This document shows, piece after piece, positions 34,502 to 42,568 of a DNA stretch of 64,000 nucleotides. Each line of letters opens with the position of its first letter. Within the stretch, counting starts at the first letter, position 1. The notes below the pieces were generated by a model, which worked only from the letters and a program-made list of their open reading frames with translations, was not told where the DNA came from and did not search any database. The stretch comes from Candidatus Binatia bacterium (GTDB lineage: Bacteria > Desulfobacterota > Binatia > Bin18): assembly GCA_022820725.1 (NCBI GenBank), contig JAJEFA010000014.1, positions 62,001 to 126,000 on the forward strand. Direction: 5' to 3'. The position numbers and the translations under genes were made by a program.

Positions 34502-35938
34502 CTATTCTTTTTTGCCGGAGCGCTCTTCGACGCCGAGAGGATCCACAAGCGCAATTTTAATATCCATCACGTTTGTTCCTGTTGAGCCTGGGCGAAACAA
34601 GTCACCGAGAGCACAGAAGAAAGTATAGGTATCATTATTGCGCAGGAATTGAGCGGGATCGAGATTTTTTCGACGTGCTCGGTCCAGCGTCTGGCCGTTC
34701 ACAAAGGCTCCGGCGGCATCGGTCGGACCATCTATGCCGTCCGTTCCGGCACTCAGCAGACTCCACCCGGCTTCCCCGGCAAGCTCTTGGGCGACAGCCA
34801 GCGCAAATTCCTGGTTGCGCCCCCCCTTCCCAGAGCCTCTGACCTGTACCGTTGTCTCGCCACCAGCCAGAATACACGTTGGGCCAGAGCAGTATTGACG
34901 AACGGCGCGTAGGGCTTGGGCAAAAGTGCGTCCGGCCATGAGGGTGTCACCGGCCAGGGGCTGAGAAATCAGGTGAGAGCGCAGCCCGCGGCGCGCGGCA
35001 GCCTCGCGGACCGCTTGCAAGGCCAAGTGATTCGATCCGATCAGCATATTGTGGACGCGAGAGAATAGCGGGTCTCCAGGTTTTGGCGTCTCAGGTCGGG
35101 CTCCACGGACCCCTTGCTGCAGATGCGCGCGCACAGACTGGGGGAGCCGCGAGGTGATGCCGTACTGCTCCACAACCCGCCAGGCGTCCAGAAACGTTGT
35201 TGGATCAGCAACGGTCGGGCCCGAGCCGATCACACTCATATCATCACCAATCACGTCCGACAGAATCAGACTGACCACAGTCGCCGGCTGAGCGTGGTGC
35301 GCGAGCCAGCCACCTTTGACCCCGGATATGTGTTTGCGCACAGTGTTCAGCGCCAGGATGTCCGCCCCACATTCCAACAAGACAGCATTGGTAATGGTCT
35401 TGTCTGAAAGTGTCAGCCCGACCGCGGGGCGTACAAGCAGGCTGGAGGCTCCGCCAGTCAGACACAACAGGACGAGATCGTGAGGTTGGACCTGGGAGAG
35501 ACTCTCTATGAGTGCTTGGGTCGCGGACTCACTGCCCGGTCCGGGCAAGGGATGCTCCCCTTGCACCATCCGCACTCCAGGCAGAGACAGGTCAGATACC
35601 GCTTGCTCGCTCGGAATGATGACACAGCCACCAATACTCCTCGGACCGAACACGGGCATTAGCGCCTGAGCCATACTGCCGGCCCCCTTGCCTACCCCAA
35701 TCAGGAAGAGACGACCCGTCAGAGCGAGCGTCAACGCGCCAGCGGTCTCGGAGAGGGAACGTGTCCTCCAGTCATCTAAAAAAGCTGGATACGTCCCCTC
35801 TTTATCCCGTGGCCGAACGATCAGCTGTTCCTTTTCAATCGTAACAGTCTGTGGGATCAGATGGTGCGGATGGACCGCCTCAATGGCCGTCCGAAAGAGC
35901 GCAGTGAGGAGAGAGTGTTGGTGGTCGTCGGGTCGCAT
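34502..35938 (-). CDS. gckA: glycerate 2-kinase (MOFRL family) with inserted palindromic element
   Basis: 478 residues. The GckA/TtuD family phosphorylates D-glycerate to 2-phosphoglycerate. N-terminal RLFLIGVGKGAGSMAQAL, VVQGEHPLPGPGSESATQ, LCLTGGASSLLVRP, and the C-terminal MOFRL part (LAGGETTVQVRGSGKGGRNQEFALAVA, LSAGTDGIDGPTDAAGA) are intact. Residues around 46-62 (GTYPAFLDDWRTRSL) are encoded by palindromic element copy 7 and look like an in-frame insertion between two conserved parts. This copy is read on the opposite strand from those in rimO, lnt and alaS. Confidence 0.92.
   Translation of the reverse strand: MRPDDHQHSLLTALFRTAIEAVHPHHLIPQTVTIEKEQLIVRPRDKEGTYPAFLDDWRTRSLSETAGALTLALTGRLFLIGVGKGAGSMAQALMPVFGPRSIGGCVIIPSEQAVSDLSLPGVRMVQGEHPLPGPGSESATQALIESLSQVQPHDLVLLCLTGGASSLLVRPAVGLTLSDKTITNAVLLECGADILALNTVRKHISGVKGGWLAHHAQPATVVSLILSDVIGDDMSVIGSGPTVADPTTFLDAWRVVEQYGITSRLPQSVRAHLQQGVRGARPETPKPGDPLFSRVHNMLIGSNHLALQAVREAAARRGLRSHLISQPLAGDTLMAGRTFAQALRAVRQYCSGPTCILAGGETTVQVRGSGKGGRNQEFALAVAQELAGEAGWSLLSAGTDGIDGPTDAAGAFVNGQTLDRARRKNLDPAQFLRNNDTYTFFCALGDLFRPGSTGTNVMDIKIALVDPLGVEERSGKKE
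35751..35803 (-). repeat. palindromic element copy 7, in frame inside gckA
   Basis: GAGAGGGAACGTGTCC and GGATACGTCCCCTCTT flank core TCCAGTCATCTAAAAAAGCT. Read with gckA it adds about 17 residues without a stop or frameshift. Confidence 0.85.
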
Positions 35939-36015
35939 CTCATCATCGCGGGCCGACAGCAGGGGCGCCTTGCGCAGGCGACCAGAATAGACCGAGGAAA
36001 AAGACGAGGCTGGTT

Positions 36016-36435
36016 TTACCCGTCGTCCAGATCAACCAAATTGGACCGACCGAATCCACCCCCATCATCAATACGGCGCTGAAAGCGAGCTTCCTTTTCG
36101 CGTTCCTCTTGACAGGCAACACACAGTCTGGTGAACGGCAAGGCTTCAAGGCGGGCTTGGGCGATTTCTTCTTCACAATCTTCGCAAATGCCGTATTCGC
36201 CCTCTTCGATCCGCTCCAGTGCGTTTTCTATGGCTTGCAGTTTGTCTCGATCACGGTCACTCAGGATCAGGTGGATTTCCCGTTCGCGCTCCTCGCTGGC
36301 GAGATCGTAGGTATCCATTCCTTCGTCCAGTTCACTCTCTTTACCCTCTCGGATCTCTTCGTCAAGCTGCATCAGGATTTGCTGCTTTTGGCCGGCGAGC
36401 GTCGTCCGCATTTTTTTGAGGAACGTTTTTCTCAT
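36016..36435 (-). CDS. dksA: DksA/TraR family C4 zinc-finger protein
   Basis: 139 residues. The N-terminal coiled-coil region (KMRTTLAGQKQQILMQLDEEIREG) is followed by the DksA-type acidic stretch DTYDLASEEREREIHL and a C4 zinc finger with C84, C87, C105 and C108 (GICEDCEEEI and RLCVACQEE). DksA-type proteins enter the RNA polymerase secondary channel and, with ppGpp, retune rRNA and amino-acid promoters. Many lineages have several paralogues, so the exact role is open. Upstream lies palindromic element copy 8. Confidence 0.9.
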   Translation of the reverse strand: MRKTFLKKMRTTLAGQKQQILMQLDEEIREGKESELDEGMDTYDLASEEREREIHLILSDRDRDKLQAIENALERIEEGEYGICEDCEEEIAQARLEALPFTRLCVACQEEREKEARFQRRIDDGGGFGRSNLVDLDDG

Positions 36436-36447
36436 GACGCCTTCTCC

Positions 36448-36505
36448 AAAGGGTGAACGTGTCCAGCTTTATTTGGATGAGTGGAGGACATGTTGACTCT
36501 TTTTC
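36448..36505 (+). repeat. palindromic element copy 8
   Basis: AAAGGGTGAACGTGTCC and GGACATGTTGACTCTTT flank core AGCTTTATTTGGATGAGTGG. It lies between the rimO stop and the dksA-like start, in the leader of the latter. Confidence 0.8.
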
Positions 36506-36535
36506 ACCACGGTCGAGATAAAAAGGAGAGACACA

Positions 36536-38050
36536 TTAGGGAGAAGCGGCTGCCAAGTCAAGAGCTGTGGGCGTTTGAAACGGCTGCTCGGGAAGACAGC
36601 GCGCTTGCAGGTCATAGCCGGACGCTCCGGTAATCCGGGCGCGGACCATGTCGCCGCTGTCAGCCGGACACTGTTCCAGGAAGACGATGCCATCGATATC
36701 TGGAGCCTGGCCCTGCGTTCGTCCCCACCAGCGGCCGTGATCGTCCTGACCACAGACGAGTACCGATCGTTCCTCACCCACCAGCGCACTATTTTTTTTA
36801 CGCACGACCTCGGCCTGGCAGGCCATCAATTTGTGCCAGCGTTCCTCCTTAATCTCTTCGCTGACTTGGTCGGTCATTATGCCTGCGGTCGTCCCTTCCT
36901 CCTGGGAGTAGCGAAACACCCCCACGTGATCGAGCTCCGCCTCGATTACGAAGTCGCACAGCTGCTGAAAATCATCCTCTCGCTCACCGGGAAAGCCAAC
37001 AATAAAAGACGAGCGTACAACCACACCGGGGATAGCGTCCCGAATCCGGTCCAACACACGGCGAATGCCGTCCCCGCTTTTCTCCCGCTTCATCCGCCTC
37101 AACATCCGGTCACTGATGTGCTGGAGGGGCATATCAATATACGGGCACACCTTTTCTTCTGCGGCAATGAAATGCAACAGGGATTCATTGAGATAATTCG
37201 GATAGCAGTACAGCAGCCGAATCCAGTCCAGCCCCTCAACCCGCACGAGGGATTTGAGCAGGGCCAGCAGGGTCGTCCCATCACGGCGCTCTCGCCCGTA
37301 GGCGGTCAGGTCTTGCGCAATCAGATTAATTTCTCTCACCCCTTGTGCGACCAGTCCGGTGGCTTCGGCCAAGAGAGAAGCAATCGGCCGACTTTCCTGT
37401 AAGCCGCGAATTTTCGGAATGATACAAAAGGCGCATTTATGATTGCAGCCTTCGGCAACCTTGAGATAGGCGGAGTAAAAATGGGTGGTCGGGATACGCG
37501 GAATGGTATGATCAGGCAGGACATGGGAAGCCCCCACATACAGGGTGGGACCAGAAGAGGGAACGTGTCCAGCTTTTTTGTCTGATTGGAGGACACGTTC
37601 CCTCTTTTCAAGTACGCGCCGCTTCTGTGCCAATATCTCGGTGATCCGAAGAAACTCTCCTGTTCCCACAAAAACGTCAACTTCGGGGAGGAGTTCGCGC
37701 AACTCTTGGCCATAACGCTGAGCGAGACAACCGGTCACAATGAGCTGTTTCTCGGAAGAGGAAGCGTGTCCAGCTTTTTTGTCTGATTGGAGAATACCTC
37801 TCCTCTTTGTCCCCGTCGTCTTATAGGCCGCCAGATCCAAGATCGTCTCAATCGACTCTTCCTTGGCCTCGTCGATAAAGCTGCACGTATTGACCATCAG
37901 GACCCCGGCCTGTTCCGGGTCGAGGCTCAGCGTATAGCCTGCATCCGCCAGCAGGCCGAGCATGACCTCGCCATCCACGAGATTTTTAGGGCAACCCAGA
38001 TTCACCAGATAGACGGACTTGTCCGGGCCGGGCCGGGCCTCACTCGTCAT
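36536..38050 (-). CDS. rimO: ribosomal protein S12 methylthiotransferase RimO carrying two in-frame elements
   Basis: About 504 residues, longer than the usual 430-450. RimO is a radical SAM enzyme that methylthiolates an Asp of ribosomal protein S12. N-terminal cluster ligands are C20 (NLGCPKN), C56 (NTCSFID) and C108 (VTGCLAQRYG). The radical SAM triad is C202, C206, C209 (GCNHKCAFC). A TRAM domain ends the chain. Residues about 82-100 (GILQSDKKAGHASSS) and 149-166 (RVLQSDKKAGHVPSS) are encoded by element copies 10 and 9 and account for most of the extra length; they flank but do not break conserved motifs. The start overlaps the PAC2 stop by 11 bp. Confidence 0.94.
   Translation of the reverse strand: MTSEARPGPDKSVYLVNLGCPKNLVDGEVMLGLLADAGYTLSLDPEQAGVLMVNTCSFIDEAKEESIETILDLAAYKTTGTKRRGILQSDKKAGHASSSEKQLIVTGCLAQRYGQELRELLPEVDVFVGTGEFLRITEILAQKRRVLEKRERVLQSDKKAGHVPSSGPTLYVGASHVLPDHTIPRIPTTHFYSAYLKVAEGCNHKCAFCIIPKIRGLQESRPIASLLAEATGLVAQGVREINLIAQDLTAYGRERRDGTTLLALLKSLVRVEGLDWIRLLYCYPNYLNESLLHFIAAEEKVCPYIDMPLQHISDRMLRRMKREKSGDGIRRVLDRIRDAIPGVVVRSSFIVGFPGEREDDFQQLCDFVIEAELDHVGVFRYSQEEGTTAGIMTDQVSEEIKEERWHKLMACQAEVVRKKNSALVGEERSVLVCGQDDHGRWWGRTQGQAPDIDGIVFLEQCPADSGDMVRARITGASGYDLQARCLPEQPFQTPTALDLAAASP
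37555..37609 (+). repeat. palindromic element copy 9, in frame inside rimO
   Basis: Arms AGAGGGAACGTGTCC and GGACACGTTCCCTCT are perfect complements, with core AGCTTTTTTGTCTGATTGGA. Read with rimO it gives RVLQSDKKAGHVPSS. Confidence 0.93.
37754..37808 (+). repeat. palindromic element copy 10, in frame inside rimO
   Basis: The core AGCTTTTTTGTCTGATTGGA is identical to copy 9, 200 bp away. The left arm GGAAGAGGAAGCGTGTCC has a diverged right partner (GAATACCTCTCCTCTTTG). It encodes GILQSDKKAGHASSS in rimO. Confidence 0.92.
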
Positions 38051-38957
38051 CTTTACGATCCTTACGCTGCCGCAAGAAACGCTGAAGTTCCTCAGCCATA
38101 TCCTTGCCGTTGGCATGCCCATTGCCGTTGCCGTGTCCGTTACCGGCTTTGTCCTGCGCAGCGGTCTCCATTTCCAGCCCCTCTTCCTGTTCCTGTTCTT
38201 CCAGGCGTTTGACGTAGGCGGCCAAGTTGGGATTCTCGGCAATCGCCTTTGCGACCTGCGCGTCAAACTCTGCCGCGCCTGTCACCAGTTCGGTGGTATC
38301 CAGGGCGAAGTGGAGAAAGGACTCAAGACGGCTGACGAGAGCCAGGGCGGCCTTTGGGTTTGGAGAGGCGGAAATATAGTGCGGCACGTTGGCCCAGAAA
38401 CTGATGGACGTCAATCCAGCCTGACGGCAGGCATCATTCAGCACCCCCACGATGCCCGTTGGCCCCTCGTAACGGGACGGGGTGAGTTGGAGTTGCGTCG
38501 CAATATCGGGGTCGCTGCTAAATCCGACCACGCGCACCGGTCTGGAGTAGGCCACATCGGCCAAGAGCGCACCCAGGGTAATCACGAGGCGCACCCCACA
38601 CTGCTTGGCAACATCCAGACAGGCCGCTGAATACGCCTTCCAGCGGAGATGCGGTTCAATGCCCTGACCCAGGACCATGCTACGCTTGAGCTGCTCTGCG
38701 CTCGTCGCAAAGAATTCATTGGCCGGCCAGCGAATCTCGCGGTAGAGGCCATCTCGCAGGCGCACGTGGGGCCGAACCTCACTAAAGTTATAAAATTCTT
38801 CAGGGTCGATCGTCGCGAAACGCTGGGCCTGGAGTCGTTTGATGAGGAATTGCGTGGCATGCGTCGCCGCACTGCCGGCATCGTTCCAGCCGGAAAAGGC
38901 GACAATCAGGACAGGGTCGTTCAGTTCCGGAATTTGTTCAATTGTCAACGCGTTCAT
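38040..38957 (-). CDS. PAC2 family protein
   Basis: 305 residues. N-terminal LNDPVLIVAFSGWNDAGSAATHATQFLI is the PAC2/DUF75 signature, and the long EFYNFSEVRP segment is also typical. PAC2 proteins are related to proteasome-assembly chaperones and are found in actinobacteria and a few other phyla. The biochemical role in bacteria is unknown. A C-terminal low-complexity stretch (GNGHGNGNGHANGK) precedes a basic end. It is upstream of rimO with overlapping stop and start, so they are cotranscribed. No proteasome genes are visible here. Confidence 0.88.
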   Translation of the reverse strand: MNALTIEQIPELNDPVLIVAFSGWNDAGSAATHATQFLIKRLQAQRFATIDPEEFYNFSEVRPHVRLRDGLYREIRWPANEFFATSAEQLKRSMVLGQGIEPHLRWKAYSAACLDVAKQCGVRLVITLGALLADVAYSRPVRVVGFSSDPDIATQLQLTPSRYEGPTGIVGVLNDACRQAGLTSISFWANVPHYISASPNPKAALALVSRLESFLHFALDTTELVTGAAEFDAQVAKAIAENPNLAAYVKRLEEQEQEEGLEMETAAQDKAGNGHGNGNGHANGKDMAEELQRFLRQRKDRKDDE

Positions 38958-39002
38958 GGTCTCCCCCTAGAGGCGCTTACCCCTTGGTCTCAGGCAAGGA
39001 CA

Positions 39003-39058
39003 GAAAGAGGAAACGTATCCAGCCTCTGTGCCTGATTGGTGGACACGTTTCCTCTCTG
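39003..39058 (+). repeat. palindromic element copy 11
   Basis: AAAGAGGAAACGTATCC and GGACACGTTTCCTCTCT flank core AGCCTCTGTGCCTGATTGGT. It is in the leader of the PAC2 gene, after the prfB stop. Confidence 0.88.
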
Positions 39059-39147
39059 TCGCAGGAGTGTACCTGCTTCCCGGATGATTGCCAAGAGATT
39101 GTGCTGGTCTCGTGACCCGGTTCACGGGTCGAGAACGGCCGAAACCG

Positions 39148-40252
39148 TTACTCGGCTACCGTCGATTGTTGGAGCAGATAGGCTTCAATAAACTGATCGA
39201 TATCACCATCCAGAACCGCGTCGGTGTTCCCGACCTCCACGCCGGTGCGATGGTCTTTGACCATCCGGTAGGGATGGAGGACGTACGAGCGAATCTGACT
39301 CCCCCAGGCAATGTCTTTTTTGCTTTTATGCAGGCCCTCCATTTTCTCCTTTTGTTTCTCCATCTCCAGCTCGTATAAACGGGCGCGGAGAATTTTCATC
39401 GCCATGGTTCGATTCCGATGTTGGGAGCGTTCGTTTTGACACGCGACTACGATTCCACTTGGGAGGTGGGTCAGACGAATCGCGGAGTCAGTTTTGTTGA
39501 CATGCTGTCCCCCGGCTCCACTGGCCCGGTAGGTATCAACGCGCAAATCTTCAGGACGGATATCGACTTCGACCGCCTCATCAATATCCGGATAAACAAA
39601 GACAGAGGCAAAGGAGGTATGCCGCCGGGCGTTGGCATCAAACGGCGAAATCCGAACGAGCCGATGAATGCCTGCCTCCGCCCGCAGATAGCCGTAGGCG
39701 TAGGCCCCCTCAACAGTAAAGGTGGCATTTTTTACGCCACCGCCCTCACCAGGCAGGTGTTCGGCCATCTCTACGCTATAGCTGCGGCGTTCCGCCCAGC
39801 GCAGATAGAGCCGCAGGAGCATATCGGCCCAGTCCTGGGCCTCAAGACCACCCGCACCGGGATGGAGACTGACGATGGCACTCTGCGCATCGTGTTCTCC
39901 ACCCAGCATACGCTGCAACTCTGCCCGACTCACGGTCGCCTCAAGCTCGGGCACCGCCCGCTCGACTTCTTCAACCGCCTCGGCGTCTCCGGCTTCGGCC
40001 AGTTCCAGAAAGAGCAGCGCGTCAGATGCGGCCTGGGTCTGCTTTTTCCACTCCGTTACCGTGTCGAGTAGGCTTGCTCGCTCCTTGAGGATGGCTTGCG
40101 CCTTTTCCTGATCTTGCCAGAATCCGTCGGCCAGCGTTTGCTCTTCCAGGGCGGCGGCACGGGCTTCCTTATCCGGGATGTCAAAGATGCCTCCCGAGAC
40201 TCTCAATGCGTACGCTCAGCTCATGTAATTTTTCTCTGATTTCTGCCAGCAT
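39148..40252 (-). CDS. prfB: peptide chain release factor 2 with programmed +1 frameshift
   Basis: RF2 terminates translation at UGA and UAA. A short first frame starts at ATG 40250-40252 (MLAEIREKLHELSVRIESLGRHL) and stops at UGA (40181-40183). The site is CTT-TGA-C, preceded by the Shine-Dalgarno-like GGGAGG, exactly the autoregulatory RF2 frameshift signal. After a +1 slip (40184 to 40182) reading continues as DIPDKEARAA to 39148. The main part has GPGGGQHVNKT-type motif SGAGGQHVNKTDSAIRLTH (GGQ, peptidyl-tRNA hydrolysis) but no obvious SPF. The start overlaps the lnt stop by about 30 bp. GGAG precedes the ATG. Confidence 0.95.
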
Positions 40253-41852
40253 CTCCGCCTCCTCCGGTTCGCTTGACGAATACTACAATTATCCCTGTAT
40301 AACCTAACATAACGAGCGTCCCGACGACGCACAACGTCACAAACCAGTCGCCGTACTGGGTATAGAAAGAGGTCACGTGGGGCCAGGCAAGCTGGTCGAC
40401 AATAAAGGTGGTCTCCAGGAGCGCTGTTTGGGCCTGAATCTGTCCATCGATATTCACAATAGCTGAAATCCCGGTATTGGCGGACCGCACCAGGGGCACT
40501 CGGTTCTCGACAGCCCGCATGGCCTCCATGGCCAGATGTTGATGGGGTGCCGAAGTCTCTCCGAACCAGGCGTCATTGGTCACATTGATCAGCAGCCGTG
40601 CGCCATTATGAACGAAGCGACGCGCGAGGTCAGGGAACACGCCCTCATAGCAGATGAGCACGCCAAAAGTCTCAAAGGCGTCAACGTGTCCAGCTTTGTC
40701 GTCTGAGTGGAGGGCAGGTTGACGCTTTAAGGGGAGAGAAAAAACAGTCGGCGTCGTCCCTGGCGCAAAGTCGCCTATCCCCTCCACTAATTTATCCAGA
40801 AAGAAGAGCACGCTGTCTTGAAAGGGTATGTATTCGCCAAAGGGAGTGAGTATTATCTTGTCATAGTATCCCAGGATCGTCGTGTCCGGAGACAGGAGGT
40901 AGGCCCGGTTGAACAGCGTGAGATCCGTATCATCGACTTGAAAGGCAGGGCTGCCAAACAGGATGGGCGTGTTGGTGTCTTGAGCCAGGTCCAGCAGCCG
41001 GCCACGGTAGGTCACATCGGACTGAAAGAAAAATGGCACCGCCGCCTCCGGCCAAATAACGAGGTCGGTTGCGTGTTCCGTGATCTGACGCGTGAGTTGC
41101 TCATAGCGGGCGAGAGTGACCTCTTGGTAATCAGGATCCCATTTTTGATCCTGGGCGATATTCCCCTGGGCGATCCCGACGTGCAGCGTATGGACCGGGG
41201 GCAGAGCCGCCAACTGGCTGCGACGCCAGTTTCCCCACCCCCAAAGTCCCGCGATAACCAGGAGCAGGACCAGCACCAAGCGCCCGCGGCGCTGACGGGA
41301 AAAAGCGATAAAGAGAGCGACATTACCGAAGATCACCAGCGCCGACAGCCCGTAGACACCGGTATATTCAACAAACTGAATCAGGTTTACGAAGTTGTAT
41401 TGGGAATAGCCGAGGCTGGCCCAGGGAAACCCGATAAAAAAGAACGAGCGGACCCACTCCAGGGCAACCCAGAGCATGGGTCCAAACACGAGAAGCAACC
41501 AACCGCTGTTGTGCGGTCTGCTCTTGTGACAGACACACAGGCCAGCAGCAAAGACACCGGTGTATGCCGATAAAACGGCACACATCAGGAGCAACGGACC
41601 GACGGCAATAATATGAGGAATATTGCTGTACAGGCCAATCGTATCCACGATCCAATACAGCGTACAGAGATAAAACCCCATACCGGCAATCCAGCCAAGG
41701 CTGAAAGCACGGCGTAGCGTCTGCCCCTGCGTCATCCAGAGCAGCGGGATGAAAGCAACCCAGGCCAGAATATTCCAATCGACTTTCGGAAAGGCCAGGG
41801 CAAGCAAAACACCACTCGCGCCAGCGAGCGGAACAGGCCACAAACGCTGCAT
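40221..41852 (-). CDS. lnt: apolipoprotein N-acyltransferase with inserted palindromic element
   Basis: 543 residues. Lnt adds the third acyl chain to lipoproteins at the inner membrane. Several N-terminal membrane helices precede the nitrilase-fold domain. The triad is Glu in VIWPEAAVPF, Lys in YYDKIILTPFGEYIPF and C401 in GVLICYEGVFPD. Palindromic element copy 12 encodes residues around 375-393 (ALHSDDKAGHVDAF), directly ahead of the strand bearing the catalytic Cys. In the common phoH-ybeY-ybeX-lnt order, ybeY should be close; here a 5-kb accessory island separates them. Confidence 0.94.
   Translation of the reverse strand: MQRLWPVPLAGASGVLLALAFPKVDWNILAWVAFIPLLWMTQGQTLRRAFSLGWIAGMGFYLCTLYWIVDTIGLYSNIPHIIAVGPLLLMCAVLSAYTGVFAAGLCVCHKSRPHNSGWLLLVFGPMLWVALEWVRSFFFIGFPWASLGYSQYNFVNLIQFVEYTGVYGLSALVIFGNVALFIAFSRQRRGRLVLVLLLVIAGLWGWGNWRRSQLAALPPVHTLHVGIAQGNIAQDQKWDPDYQEVTLARYEQLTRQITEHATDLVIWPEAAVPFFFQSDVTYRGRLLDLAQDTNTPILFGSPAFQVDDTDLTLFNRAYLLSPDTTILGYYDKIILTPFGEYIPFQDSVLFFLDKLVEGIGDFAPGTTPTVFSLPLKRQPALHSDDKAGHVDAFETFGVLICYEGVFPDLARRFVHNGARLLINVTNDAWFGETSAPHQHLAMEAMRAVENRVPLVRSANTGISAIVNIDGQIQAQTALLETTFIVDQLAWPHVTSFYTQYGDWFVTLCVVGTLVMLGYTGIIVVFVKRTGGGGDAGRNQRKIT
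40674..40730 (+). repeat. palindromic element copy 12, in frame inside lnt
   Basis: AAAGGCGTCAAC pairs with GTTGACGCTTT, an arm sequence unlike the other copies, while the core AGCTTTGTCGTCTGAGTGGA is the family core. It lies about 8 codons upstream of the catalytic Cys codon of lnt. Confidence 0.88.
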
Positions 41853-41860
41853 ACAGACCG

Positions 41861-41948
41861 CAGCCTAGCCTGACTCTCCCAGCCTGGAAAGGCCGCACCG
41901 GCCTCCTCGTTATTCAGGCATGGGCCCGGGCTCAGCATCTTTCAGCGG
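41861..41948 (+). repeat. 88-bp repeat R1 at island edge
   Basis: It shares about 80% identity by eye with R2 at 43697-43785, including the exact block GACTCTCCCAGCCTGGAAAG and the end ATCTTTCAGCGG. It begins just upstream of the lnt start and marks one border of the vapBC-remnant/epoxide hydrolase segment. Internal complementarity (CCGGC, GCCGG) suggests a REP-like origin. Confidence 0.75.
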
Positions 41949-41962
41949 CCGACATACAAGGA

Positions 41963-42118
41963 TCAGCCGCGTTGCACCCCTTCCGCTTCAGCAGCCAGTC
42001 GAAGCTTCCGGTCCAGCGTCGCAAGGGGCCGCCGTTCGCGGACCGCAAGTTCAAGATAGAGCGAGTCGTACACGGTGAGACGGTGCTCCCGGGCCAATCG
42101 CAGTATCAGGGCGCTCAA
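41963..42118 (-). pseudogene. vapC: truncated VapC-type PIN toxin (C-terminal remnant)
   Basis: Immediately after the antitoxin stop the next frame reads about 50 codons of a PIN-domain C-terminus: LAREHRLTVYDSLYLELA, then RRPLATLDRKLRLAAEAEGV. This is the conserved end of VapC RNases, with the D-x2-Y-LELA and LATLD motifs. The N-terminal two thirds, with the first catalytic Asp residues, are missing. An in-frame stop inside the antitoxin gene rules out a longer frame. A TTG at 42116-42118 is the only nearby start codon. The toxin is therefore dead, or reduced to a peptide. Confidence 0.82.
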
Positions 42119-42357
42119 GGTCTGCCCTCGTCACGCATCCGGAGTATTTCATCAATCGAGACCCCTCCGAACTGTTCGCGCAGCTTTCGGGTGTTCTTGG
42201 CAGCCTCGACGGCCCGGTAATGGTCCGGCGCCTCGGGCGGCACTAACCGAGCCACGGGACGCCCGCGTTTAGTGATGGTGATAGTCTCACCTTGCGCAAC
42301 CGCATCGAGAAGAGCCGAGAGATTCGTCTTTGCCTCGAACGCGCCGACCTTCCGCAT
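42115..42357 (-). CDS. Phd/YefM-type antitoxin
   Basis: 80 residues starting MRKVGAFEAKTNLSALLDAVAQGETITITKRGRPVARLVP, the classic Phd/YefM fold that binds its own promoter and neutralises a partner toxin through the C-terminal tail. AAGGAG lies 8 nt before the ATG. The toxin gene that should follow is only a VapC C-terminal remnant, so this is an orphan antitoxin. It may still repress, or protect against a related toxin elsewhere. Confidence 0.92.
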   Translation of the reverse strand: MRKVGAFEAKTNLSALLDAVAQGETITITKRGRPVARLVPPEAPDHYRAVEAAKNTRKLREQFGGVSIDEILRMRDEGRP

Positions 42358-42428
42358 CCTATATCTCCTTGAAAAGCGCTGATTTATTATCTGGTTGGAT
42401 TTCGCATTATCAAGTTCCGGGAATAGAT

Positions 42429-42523
42429 GGTAGTGTAGCACTTTGAAATCTGACCGCCCCGTTCTTGGTACGGCCCAAGCCTGGGCCGAGGGGACCGTAC
42501 AAGAAGAAAATCTCAGAGTGACC
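42429..42523 (+). repeat. left end of the cassette, itself MITE-like
   Basis: The first 95 bp begin with GGTAGTGTAGCACTTTGAA and finish with an inverted, diverged copy of the same end (AAAATCTCAGAGTGACCTG). A similar pair bounds the non-coding element at 46575-46921. It resembles a deletion derivative of that element sitting upstream of the hydrolase gene. Confidence 0.5.
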
Positions 42524-42568
42524 TGTCACCCCAGCCGCCCAACGAGAAGCCCTCAGTCAGGAGACACT

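Noticed and set aside
39148..40252. prfB as a frameshifted pseudogene
   Set aside because: The stop is at the exact programmed CTT-TGA-C site with a Shine-Dalgarno-like GGGAGG upstream, so this is normal RF2 autoregulation.
41972..42220. Plus-strand frame over the vapC remnant
   Set aside because: The minus strand carries the conserved VapC C-terminus in a clear frame. The plus-strand frame is its shadow.
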